Positions 1-10,800 of a DNA stretch of 64,000 nucleotides are shown here, in pieces; the stretch's first letter is position 1; every line of letters starts with the position of its first letter. A program made the translations under genes and the position numbers. Under the pieces are notes generated by a model, which worked only from the letters and a program-made list of their open reading frames with translations, made no database searches and had not been told where the DNA came from. The stretch covers positions 3,914,001-3,978,000 of the forward strand of contig JAQMRL010000022.1 of NCBI GenBank assembly GCA_035578175.1. Direction: 5' to 3'. This DNA comes from Catonia carolina (taxonomy: Eukaryota > Arthropoda > Insecta > Hemiptera > Achilidae).

Positions 1-495
1 TTGATTGTAAATGTATTGTAAGAAATGACTTCGTCGGTAAAGTATTCACCTACCAAAGCAACGGACCCGATCTCAGCTCCCGGATATGTTCTCAAAAGTA
101 TTAATTTAATACGGTAAAACTCAGTTTTTTGTATTTATTACCCAACGTCAATAAACCAAACAGTTAATGTAATTATAAATAAATAAATAGATTAAAAAAG
201 TTTTATAAAAACTTATCAATTTATGTATATCTTGAATTTATAACAAGTTACATAAAAGGAAATTATAACTGCTAATTTATTCTAAAAGTAGGTGACACGA
301 TAACTTTTAAAACGTTTTATAACTTTTTTACTTCTTTTCCAGAAACTGAGTTAATTATAACGAATTTAATTTAAATAAATAAATTACTCTATAATTAAGT
401 ATAAGTAAATAAAAAAACTTTTTTATTGTCTTAATCAACATCACCTCCTTTTATTTACCTAATTACGCTTAAAATTTTAGTCTAACAATTGAAAC
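1..495. other. AT-rich DNA, no feature recognised
   Basis: No open frame, splice pair or repeat terminus stands out before the LINE remnant begins. Confidence 0.5.
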
Positions 496-1900
496 TTGTC
501 TGTAGAAACTGTTATTTTACAAAAAAAAACAATTATTTTAATTATTCAAAATAACATTAAACGTCTTCCATTGCACAAGTCAACCGGTCTAGATTTAATA
601 ACTGCAGAAACACTAAAAGAGTTATCTGAAAGAGAAATAATTTTTATAATTAACATCTTAATGCATTTCTCAAAACTGTGCAATTTTCCTCTTCAGTGGA
701 AATTGTCGACTATTGTGTTATTTCAGGTCAGATTAACCATCTCATTCTGTGGGCTCTTATCGACTTATTTGCCTTCTGTCAGTCGTATCGAAACTTTTCG
801 AACGGATTTTATTAGATCGACTGTCAGCAACAATTGAAGCTACCATTCCAAATTATCAGTTTGGATTCAGTAGGCAACATTCAATAATTCATCAGCTGCA
901 AAGAATGGTTGATTAATCCCTGTAGGGTCGTAACAAAAACTGTATACATCGGCCACATTTCTGGGATGTTAGTTCGGCGTTCGACTAGGTTTCGCATCTC
1001 GTGCTCATAAATTAAAATCTGTATTTTCTGATACATATTACGGCATTCTCAGATCGTATTTAGATGACAGATAGTTTGTTGTGTGTGAAGGTCTGAAATA
1101 TTCTGATATCAGGATATTGAAGCAGAGGAGTTCCATATTATCTCTCCCTTTACACCCCATATTTATGGCTGACTTCGCATAATATAAATTCACGAGTGTA
1201 ATAGCGTTATGAGATATCGGAATTGCTTAAAAACTAGAAAACAACCGCATGCATTAGCAGTAATTGCAAAACAGTTGGACGTTAATGCAAAACAAAAAAG
1301 AAGAATAACCCGCTGAAATCTGTGTAAGACACATTTACTTTAAGAGGAACTTGTTCACCTGTATACCTGCATAACAATAAAATACCACAGGAAAATAAAT
1401 TTCGATATTTGGGTCTCCATTTAGACAGTAAACTGACTTCCAAATATTATATTAAAACAAAATGTTTGCCGCTAAATAATCGTACAAAATTACTTTGAAA
1501 ATTCATCAACAGAAAATTCTACCATTAAATTTAAGTTATTTACATAAATAATGTCTATGTAAGACTGATTGAGAATAACGGTATCGAAATTTTTGGGACC
1601 GCAGAAAGTCACAATCAGAAAATTAAAGTTCATCAATCAAAAATACTTCTCCTGGTAACGAACACCCCACATTAAATAACAAATTTAACATATCATTCCG
1701 ATTTGAAAATCTCTTTTGTAACAGAAGCTGCTAAAATCAAATATCCAAAATTTTAATAATAGAAAATTAACAGACCACATCAATCCTCTAATAAAGCAAA
1801 TGTCAAGACAAAATGTAACACGCCGCTCCCTATGGTGAAAAAGGAATAGAGATCTACTGATCCAATTACAAAAGAGAATAATTTTCATTAAGTATATATA
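496..1900 (+). mobile_element. Decayed jockey-like non-LTR retrotransposon (reverse transcriptase and 3' part)
   Basis: Conceptual translation in shifting frames gives the order of a jockey/CR1-type reverse transcriptase. It starts with KSTGLDLITAETLKEL (the KSPGPDxI block) and FPLQWKLSTIVL. Then come LLPSVSRI-type residues with LFER after a frame change, IPNYQFGF followed by HSTIHQ-like residues, FRYLGLHLDSKLT (the usual FLGVTLDxxLTW block) and, near 1815-1885, a basic run like the element's last residues (RRSLW, RNRDLLIQLQK). Several stops and frameshifts are present, so it is a dead copy. The RT catalytic loop itself (FADD-like) is not recognisable. The family assignment rests on motif order, not a search. 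Confidence 0.75.
1245..1300 (+). repeat. SINE-2-like 3' tail inside the LINE remnant
   Basis: GCATTAGCAG, then a short AT run, then CAAAACAGTTGGACGTTAA and an A-rich tail match the 3' end of the young SINE at 20010-20225. It is either a severely 5'-truncated SINE insertion or a shared sequence. No clear target duplication is seen. Confidence 0.45.
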
Positions 1901-2107
1901 TTCAAAGGCTTCATTATTTAGCCTAAATAATGAATATTAAATTTTAATTAATTATCCGTTGTATCTTTTTTCAAATTTATATCACTAGTGAACTCGTTAA
2001 GCTGTTAACATTTATGATGCTATAAAATAAATTTGTGATGAAAAGCGGTAAAATTTTAACTTGTTTTCTAAAACTTGTATGGCAGTGTAACGTTCTTGTC
2101 TTTCAAG

Positions 2108-2184
2108 AACACATTTGTAACTGTCAGAAACGTTTAGCAGCTAACCTGATTAACCGTACTCCACCTGGTACAACTGTTAATACG
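2108..2184 (+). CDS. Candidate internal coding exon, unidentified
   Basis: A pyrimidine-rich acceptor (ttcttgtctttcaag) precedes 77 nt with one open frame (two bases, then 25 codons reading HICNCQKRLAANLINRTPPG and on). It is followed by a good donor, ACG|gtaaga. The other two frames have stops. It ends in phase 0, whereas the PDZ-gene exon at 7520 needs one preceding base, so if it belongs to that gene another exon must lie between. It could also be a chance open stretch. I recognise no domain. Confidence 0.3.
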
Positions 2185-2511
2185 GTAAGAACGTATATTA
2201 TTATTAAAGAATATGTTACTCTTGTCTTGCACTAATAGTGCTGTTATTTCTTTCAAGTTGAATGTTATCTTTTACAGTAAGTTACATGAATGTACTACAT
2301 ATTTTAAAGTATGCAAAATGACAGACATATTGTTTTCTCTAATTCTATTTAGTAAAGTTACTGTTTCGGTTTTTAAAACTCTGTAAAATTGTCGTGCATC
2401 CGTATTTACCATAAATAGGTAAACTGTGCATCATTACTACCGGTTATTTGGAATATTTCCTTTATTAGATACGTAGCCTAATCCTTTTCACTTAAATACC
2501 ATTCATTATTA
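2185..2511. other. No feature recognised
   Basis: AT-rich sequence between the candidate exon and the Helitron start, with no open frame or repeat end. Confidence 0.5.
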
Positions 2512-3307
2512 TCTATACTAATCTATACTTCTATACTAATATTATAAAGAAGAAACGTCTGTTTGTTTGTATGAGGTAATCTCAGAGAATACTGAACCGA
2601 TTTTAAAACATCTTTCATTGTTGCATAGCTTAGAGCTTCCTGATCAATATAAGCTATTTCGCAACTTTAAGTGACTTTAATTAAGTACGTTAAGCAACTT
2701 AAACTGGGACGATGTCGCATGTTTTAGTCCATAGGATACATAGCACTTTCATTTTTTCAAAGTCCTCTGGATGGTGTATTTTTTGGGCTAGAAGCACGAT
2801 TCAACTTTTATATTTCATAGAAAAACGTGAAGAATAACATTAGATTCCAAAAACATAAAAAATTCGGAAATATTCAAAAAATCTTTTTTGTACTGTATTT
2901 CATATAGTATTTGTTTTCATTCGAGGGGTAGTGAATGAGTCATATATTTCCAATTACTCTGCGTACCCCTCCCAAGTATTACTGTCTCTTACAAAGAGAC
3001 TCTTGTATCTCAGCTACATATCAACTGTCTCTTTCTTTTCCATCGGTATTCTTATATGGATTCTATTCAATTCTGTTAAATTGCAGGACAAACATTTAAA
3101 ACGGTGGGCATCGATTTGAGACAAGAGTGCTTCCTTCACTCATGGACAATTTTATGGCAGACTTTCTAGAGCTGAAAGCGCAGAAAAACAATTTATTTTG
3201 CTGCCACAGGGCAACAAAACCACAAATATTGTATATAGAGAGGTTTTAAAATAATTTAATGAGGCCTACATTAGCTGCTGTGAAGCGAAGCGAGCGGGGG
3301 TTGCTAG
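2512..3307 (+). mobile_element. Non-autonomous Helitron
   Basis: The 5' end begins A|TC, followed by the TATACTAATATTATAAAG block typical of insect Helitrons, with a short internal duplication of that block at 2512-2540. Next is the usual 'tactgaaccgattttaaaa' stretch. The 3' end is GAAGCGAAGCGAGCGGGGG then TTGCTAG|T, fitting the CTRR terminus and insertion between A and T. There is no Rep/helicase coding capacity. A second 5' end of this type lies on the minus strand near 16156 and related 3' sequence near 13990-14032. Confidence 0.75.
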
Positions 3308-6245
3308 TTTACTATAATGAAAGAATTCCAGTTCTAAAAATCCCTTTCATGATACGACGCGTCTCATGGCTGTTGGTAATTTTTAAAAAGGTTGACCTTT
3401 GTGACCTATGGCAAAAACCATTAGTGATTTCTGTATCTACTCTTTAAGAGGAATCGAATGACACTATTTTTCTTTCCAAATTCCGAACTTTATTTCTTGG
3501 ATTCCTGTTTTGTGCCACTTCCGGTCAAACCGGAACTTCAAACCCAATTTAGGCTCACAAACTTTTTGTGTAGCATACGAATTCGATAACCGTTTGTTGC
3601 TATCTTTTGTAGTTTCGGATATCTAAATGTGACGGACGGGCGGACCAAGAAAAATGATTGATGAAAATTAAAAAAATTGCCACCAAAAATTATACGCATT
3701 TAAAAGTTCTTCGTTGCCAAGACACTCCAAGCCAAAACGAGTTTTGTCAGGGGCATTATAGATTAGAGAACATAACGTACTACAAAAATTTTAATTAAAC
3801 TTTAATACTTGATATTTTCCACGTACATTTTCGAGATTTTCGTAGATTTTTCACGTAGATTCATTACATTTTTATAGGCTGTATAAAAAAAATGATAAGA
3901 ATAATCATATCATATCGCTGCTTTCTTTGATATGATTTTTTTTTTATTTTGCTACTTAAGTTAATGATGATTTTCCGAATTTAGACAAGCGAAAAACTAA
4001 AATACCAATTTCCTTAGCTCAATTTGGACGTATGTCGAGAAAATTTATTAATTTGCTAAATCATCAGTGATAACGCGAATTTAGAGTGTTCAATTAAAGG
4101 CGTTACAAATGTTAGTCTAGAAAAAACCCTCTTACGTTCTACGCAGCTTTACGTAACGATCTCAGAATTTCTCTAGTAACAGATGTTTTCGTTCAGCGTG
4201 ATTGAAACTTCCGCAACAGACTTTTCGCTCATCCAAACCAACCGATTAGCAAAATTTTATTTTAAGCATTTACGAAACATTCAATGGCCATTTTGGAGGA
4301 AACTGAACTAAGATCTGCATGTTTAGGCATATATGTAATAAATTAATAAAATTAAATTAGAAATCGGAGACATCGGTGGAGTGTGCTCTCCAAGGATGTC
4401 ACTTTTTGTCATATCATTCATTAACATACTCTCATACTCATTATTTGTTTCATTTATAACAATTTAAAATTTTCCCAATAATCTTAAGTTTAAAGAAATG
4501 TTAAGCGTCTTTTCTATACTGTTTGGAAACTTTTTACGAATAAATTTTGTTAGTTTCGCTAGTTTCATTTTTTTTAAACTATTAACTTGTAGGCTAATCC
4601 ATTTTAAAAGTAATCGAGTCAGTCGTCAAATTAACTTCTAAAAGTTTTTTAAATGGTATTAAAGATCTCTTTTATTAGTAACGTTTTTGGAATTCTAGGC
4701 CTTGATTTCTTCAGTGTCCTTCAATTCCATTTCCGTTATAAACTTCTCTGATAATAAATTTTATTATTATTCCTATCCTGACATATCCATAGAGTTACTA
4801 TTTTCGTGATATTACTTTCCATCTTGTTTTTGGATTTCCTCAGTTCTCATAAGATTAAAATTTCTAGCTTACATTACACTAAACAGTGTTCACAAAAAGC
4901 CTTCCCCAAAGTCTGTGGCTTCTATCTTTGAATAAGTATCCTTCAAATATATCTGAAGATAATATATTATAGGTCTTCTAACTTTTAAAAGATCTATTCT
5001 GGACAGAAATATTATAGCAGAACGTTACAAATGAAATTATCATAATATCGTCACACTTTAATTATCTTGTTTAAAAATTCAGCTGTTCAAAGTGACTTCA
5101 TAACTAAATTTAATAAAAATATTCTCAAATAATTGTAATTTGAAGAGATATTTTCTTTATTTTTTACACATTTATAAAATATTTTATATTTTAATTAGTT
5201 TATCAAAATGTAATACATAAAAAATGCTTACGCAATAGATTATGATTATAATTTGTGCAGAAATTTTTAAAAATAGGTTCATAAAATTATATTTAAAAAA
5301 CAAAATAATTTATTTAATTATAATCTATATACAAAGTGTATCAACACATGTCTTTTGAATTTACATTCTTACAAATGATGCATGACCGACATGACCTTGA
5401 TGAAAAAATTTAATTTACATAAATGTTTTCAAGAACAAAAAACGTTCTGAAATTAAATCATCTCCTTATTTATACATGCACACTATATGTTTTGGGCGTT
5501 TTTGTTGTTTTGTATGCACACTTAACTTCTTTTGAAGACGAAGTAATAATAATAATAATAGTTACACGAGAAGATAAATTGACTGAGAATCTTAATTTAT
5601 AATCCTGATAAGCGATATTTTATTTTATTTTAATGATCCATAGATTATTTTATACGGTCATAAGACGAGATTAGCAGGGTATTTTGATAAAATCGCTCCA
5701 AGAATATTTGAATCTGATAAACTGTGGAAAACTTAAAAAGTAATGGTTTCTTTAATGTCGAGTTAAGAGAATATTATTCTGGTAATTTGACTTGCATCCA
5801 TATCATTATTAAGTGCATCATCTTATTACACAAACAACATTAAGTATTTTAATTAGTTCGGTATAAGTTAGTAGTCTACTTGCTCCATTTTAATAAAACA
5901 AATAAGCATGACGAGAGGGATTTAAACTACTTATCTCCTACATTTATCGCTTTATATTATATTCACATTTTTCTTCGGCATTTAATATCGGTTACTCAAA
6001 AGAAATTATAATGTATTCATAAAAGATTAACTTAGTAGATGGAAACAAGTTTTCTGCACACTCAATAGGGTTTGGGTTGCGATCCTCCAAACTAATTTTT
6101 AACATTGTTTTTGAAAGTGATAACAGCGTGTTTTTTTCAAATTTATTATTTTACATTTAACGTTTTACTGTCGTAACAAATTACTTTTACTCATATTATT
6201 CTACTTTCGTGTATATAAAGTAAATTATAGGTAAATTTACTTTAT
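3308..6245. other. Gene-free AT-rich stretch with faint repeat debris
   Basis: 3470-3660 carries a 'cacttccggtcaaaccggaac' stretch and 'gacggacgggcgg', wording common in arthropod interspersed repeats. A short TAA microsatellite sits near 5547-5561. Otherwise no open frame, splice pair or terminal repeat is convincing. Confidence 0.5.
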
Positions 6246-6256
6246 AGGGTACGTTA

Positions 6257-6662
6257 CTTTATAGAGTACTGCCCATAACAGACAGGTGGAGTGTCAAATT
6301 ATTTACACTTAATCTGTTCGTTGCAGAGCTAAAATAAAAATTCTGTTTCTTGTCACATGATCAGCCAATTAAATGACTGAATCATTTAAGAACAGAAGAG
6401 GTAGATGTGTAAAAGAGACTAATCGGAGTTATCTCCTCTGAAAGTAATGAATTTCATTATACAGCCAGACCCTGTGGTAAATGAAGTAAAGGTGTCATTT
6501 GCAGAGTGGAAAATATGTGATTTTCAGAGGGCCTGGTATGCTGATAAGCGTACTTTTCCACTCGGTGAGGAAGGCACTGGTAAAACACCTCACTCCTTGT
6601 TTTACTTAGTAAAATCTCTACAGGTTCAAACCAGCCTTTCGGCTGATGATCTTAACAACAAC
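6257..6662 (+). mobile_element. Structured SINE-like retroposon, near-complete copy with target duplication
   Basis: The body lies between direct repeats of agggtacgtta at 6246-6256 and 6663-6673. The recognisable consensus begins at ctgcccataacag (about 6269) and ends cggctgatgatcttaacaacaaca, an AAC-type tail. The same sequence recurs at 14317-14501, 52366-52754 and, inverted, 55314-55562. It can fold: gagtggaaaa (6504-6513) pairs perfectly with ttttccactc (6554-6563), and smaller stems lie nearby. A 75-codon open frame crosses it, but other copies do not keep it, so I do not call it coding. No tRNA A/B boxes are evident. Confidence 0.75.
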
Positions 6663-6673
6663 AGGGTACGTTA

Positions 6674-7140
6674 AACAAATTGGGTGAGGTCTTCCTGGTT
6701 TCATTCTATTCCTTACTTTTTCTATGTATCACTTTAAGAGCTAAGAACACTGTCGCCGATTTTAAGAATTTTAGCTCTTTGGGATAGTAAATAATTAATG
6801 TAATAGACTAATAATATTGTTTTGAGGAGTAACACCCTTTTTTAACAATTTAAGGGCAAATTGTCAATTTAAACTTAACATTTTTTAGGTAAGTTATCTC
6901 TAACGAAATACTCAATCCAATTCTTAAAACTCTTGTTCTTCGGGAAGCAAATGGCCTGAATGCAAATGCTTTAATTCTTTATTTCAGCCCCTAAGGAACA
7001 TATGTGCCAAATTTCAGTTCTTTAGGTGATCAGGAAGTTAAAAAATTAGTAATGAGCGAAGGAGTGAGTGAGTCACTCACAGTCATTGAGGTGTTTCGAA
7101 TTTATGTATTGATTTACTGATGAAAAATTAACGGTTCCTT
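6674..7140. other. Gene-free; short interspersed-repeat debris
   Basis: Around 6980-7085, 'tgtgccaaatttcagttctttaggtgatcaggaag' and 'gagtgagtgagtcactcac' resemble the internal parts of common insect repeats. No coding evidence. Confidence 0.4.
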
Positions 7141-7316
7141 TTTTGGTTTATTTAAACTCACATCAACATTTCGGTCATTAGCGACTACTTTGGGTTAATG
7201 AACGGTGGGTTTGAACATGTGATAAGTTTTCAGACCCTAGCCGGGAATCGAACCCGGGACATAAGCGTGCCACGCCGCTTTGCAGCGCGGCACTCTAATC
7301 GCGGAGGCGACCGACA
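7141..7316 (-). repeat. tRNA-derived SINE-1, minus strand
   Basis: Read on the minus strand it opens with a tRNA-like head containing a good B box (GGTTCGATTCCCGG) within 'tcccgggttcgattcccggc'. Its tail ends in atgtgagtttaaataaacc. The tRNA-like part is high in GC (gtgccgcgctgcaaagcggc) unlike its surroundings. Related copies lie at 7317, 8820, 21921, 30826, 33617, 49581 and 55671. Confidence 0.75.
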
Positions 7317-7453
7317 TTTTTTATTTTTCAGGTAATTTAACTGGTGGGTGTAAATAAGTAATAATCTCAAAATCCTAGCCGTGCATCTAACCCGAGATGT
7401 TCCGCGTTACAGCCTAGCAAGCAAACCACTAAACCTAGGAGGCAGCGTACTCC
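7317..7453 (-). repeat. Second, older SINE-1 copy directly adjoining the first
   Basis: It has the same order on the minus strand: a head with ctaggtttagtggtttgcttgc and a degraded B box, then aatcctagccgtg-type sequence. It abuts the copy at 7141-7316, so one SINE probably inserted beside or into the tail of the other. Confidence 0.6.
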
Positions 7454-7519
7454 AAATCTTTGTTATTAAATCGCCTAATTTGTAGATTTTTAATAAATCA
7501 CCTCTAATTATTTTTACAG

Positions 7520-7847
7520 ATTTGGCGGTCTGGAACAAGAGCATAACACAGCGGTGGAGAAGATTAAGACGTCGGTGTTCCTCATTTACAACCGGCTCAA
7601 CATCAAACAATACCAGTGAGCCTCAGGAAGTGTTATTAAGTCCTCATGTTTCACCAGGAGTAGTGGCTGCAAGACCACCAAGATCACGAGATCTTTCACC
7701 AGAATCTCGCCGTATGCTTCCAGACTTGAATCAAATTCTTCGTTCCAAACTTAATCGACTTCATAGAAAGACTGTTCATGAACCAGTATTTTATGTGCCG
7801 TCGCCATTAAAAGATTCTCCTACAAGCCTCCCACACTTTTCTTCCAG
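7520..7847 (+). CDS. PDZ-protein exon a (Arg/Ser/Pro-rich region)
   Basis: The acceptor tttttacag precedes it and the donor is CCAG|gtataa. It begins with two bases of a split codon, so a further upstream exon must end in phase 1. It encodes [20 protein letters not shown] and then a Ser/Pro-rich stretch with [15 protein letters not shown]. Basic and serine-rich composition suggests a disordered, possibly phosphorylated segment. The exon ends with AG of an arginine codon completed by the first base at 9175. Confidence 0.85.
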
Positions 7848-10800
7848 GTATAATATTTAGGCCTGTGTTCATTTTTATTTATATTTCGTTATTATAGAAT
7901 AAAAATATTAAGTAAACTGCTAAACACATCAGTCTCTGGAAACGTTGACAATACTTTAGAAATATCGAATAGAGATACCCGTGACCTATAAGTCACGAAC
8001 TTTAATTATTTTTTCTTTTAAAAATACTTAATGCCTCTAGATTGTGAATACGTACTTAAAGGTTAACATTCAATGAAACTTGTAGGATAAAATAAGAGAA
8101 ATATCAGTTACTAGCATAGTGAACCCATGCAAATAAATTCGCACAATATTCTTGGGTTTCAAACCCTAATCATTAAATAAATGATTTACGTTAACAACAA
8201 ACTTGACCGTTCTTAGAAGAACGATGAGTAATGACTAAAGGACAGTAGTACGATAGTTTCGTCCTGAAAAGAACGATTTTAAACTAAAACTTTAAATAAA
8301 ACGTTAACACAATGTCTAATACCGACTAAGTGTGTTGTGAAATGAGAAGAGAGATGACACATATCCTAATTTAATTTAATTTTTCTTTTTAATTTAAAGT
8401 GCATTAGTGTTATTTTATTTAGGTTACATTTTGTATACTGATTTGTGAATTTTGCGTTTTTGTTGTATTATGATATGTAGAATAAAGATTATTATTATTA
8501 TTAAACTAGATGCTTATGGAATATGGCTATGGAGGGGTAAATTTGGAAGAACAGCATTAAATTACGCTGTTTTATCGCTACGGTGTAAACGAAATTTACT
8601 CTTTAATTTTGTAAAATGAAGCTCATATTAGGATGAATTTCAATTTTAGAACTTTTGAGCAACTCAAGAAAGAATACTCTTTAAAACCATATAAAAATTA
8701 TAAAAATCCGTTCGGTAGAACTCTGTATTTAGGAGTTAATACTCGTAGAATTCCCATTTAAAATACATTGGAGCTGATTTTGCGTTTTAAATATATAGAT
8801 TAAATGGAACTTCCATGGAACAAGGCAAAAGCGTTAAGCTGTGTTGAACTGCCAAGTGGAAAATCCTGGGTTCAATTCCTAGCTCGGATCTGGATACTAA
8901 AAATGGTTTAAAATTAGTAAATATCAAAGTTAGTAATGAATGTGTGTACTATGAATTTGTTTTTGTGAAAATGCTGGAAACATGACTGGCTAGTCCAATT
9001 TTGAATACGAGTTTTCTTGGAAAGACCATTTTGAACGTATTTTCACGTTATGAGTGTCAGTTTCTAATAGGATTTTTTAATAAACATAAACTATATAAAA
9101 ATTATTATATTTGAATAAATAAGGAACATGTTTATGAAATCATTAGTAATTTCTATCGTAACGAAATGTTTCAGGGATGCTGACAGTTCATGTTCATCTG
9201 GAAGAGGTTCTGAAACTCCCAGTGAAGAATGTAGTTCATCTTCAGGCTCAGGAGTACAAACAGAAGAGATGTGGGACCAAGGTTATCAGAGTATAGAAAG
9301 TGCCAATCGTAGAAGTAGAACGAATCGAAGGATCTCAGATTTAGAAATCGACAGAATCAATACAACGACCGATTATGATCTATTTAGATCTACAGAAGAT
9401 AATCTTCATAATCCAATTGACGATAGAAATAAACCAAAGACAAGATCTTGTCGAAGATGGTCTCAAGCAGACACTCTCGCTATTGATGACCCGACTTTAT
9501 TGGCAAACAGAAGTAATCAATTATTACCACCACCTAGAAGTAGTAGTAGTAGTGGCAGCAGCAGAGGATTTATTGTCGGAGGACCAGTTGTAAATCACTG
9601 CCAGCAATTCAAACCTCCAATTATAAATTCTGGGCCACGTTCCTTCATTCATCAACCACCTTTAAGGCATCGTAGTGCTTCACCTGATAAAAGACGTTTA
9701 GGGAAAAGTAGCGGAGATTTGCCGCCAATCACAGACAGCAAGGTATATATTTTTTGTATTTTAATAATTTGATAAATTCTTTTTCTTCTTCCTAAGATGA
9801 ACGTAACAGGTCTGAGGACCTACAACCGTGAAGATGATGATGATGTTAATTCGGTTTTCATAAAATGTTAGGGGCCTACACTAATAAAAATATTGTAGAT
9901 TCCCATTTTAATTAATTAAAGACATTGTCAGAAAATTAGTGATCAACTGTAACTCTAGAAGTTGTTTAAATTGGTAAAGCTGTGGTGAAATGAGACATAA
10001 TATTTTTTATTTTTATGAATACGATAGCATAGTTTGTATAGTCTGACTTGGCACGCGTTACTATAGAGTTATAATCATACCTCTCTTCGTCCCTCACCTA
10101 CATGTACAAGATAACTCACAAACAACGAGACAGAAAAGATCAAATTGTTTATTTATTTTTCTCGATTAGTAGCATAAAATGTTTAAACAGTCTGTTGTCT
10201 TAGGTAACAACCAGTACTTGTACAGCTTTTCGACTTGATGCGCCAATTCAGTTTGGACATACTGTACTTTATTATTCTGTTACATTTTGTTGAACCAAGA
10301 GTGAAGAAAGTAAAGTGATAGAAAACATAGGAAACATGCTGATACATCCTAGGCCCTACATCCAATGTATTCACAAAATAAAAGTTCAGTTTAAATACAT
10401 AAAACATAAGTTCAGTTTTAATGTAAGGAATCATTAATTGTTGTTAAGTTAGAGTCATCTGGTAATTTTGTGTTTCAGATCACAGAAGTTGATGAAGATG
10501 AAGAAGAAGAAAGCAAATTTTGTACAATGCCAAGAGGTGGTGGAAAAAGTGCTACGTTTACAATAATGATGGTGAAATTCAACAAAGGTCCTGGCCATAA
10601 AGGATTGGGATTCAGTATAGTAGGTGGAAGAGATTCGCCTAAAGGGAATATGGGCATCTACGTAAAAACAATTTTCCCTAACGGGCAGGCTGCTGACAAC
10701 AATACGCTTAGAGAAGGTGCGTACTACACACATTCTTTTATTCATATTTTTTGTACCTACTCCTTATGTGCCTTGTAGTGTCAGAGGATCCCCAAATACC

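Noticed and set aside
6447..6674. 75-codon frame [13 protein letters not shown] and on, also seen at 14282
   Set aside because: It follows a retroposon copy, and the copy at 52366 has a frame-breaking deletion, so it is a by-product of the repeat.
7230..7316. Possible functional tRNA gene on the minus strand
   Set aside because: It has a fine B box but a SINE tail follows and diverged copies exist; it is a SINE head, not a tRNA gene.
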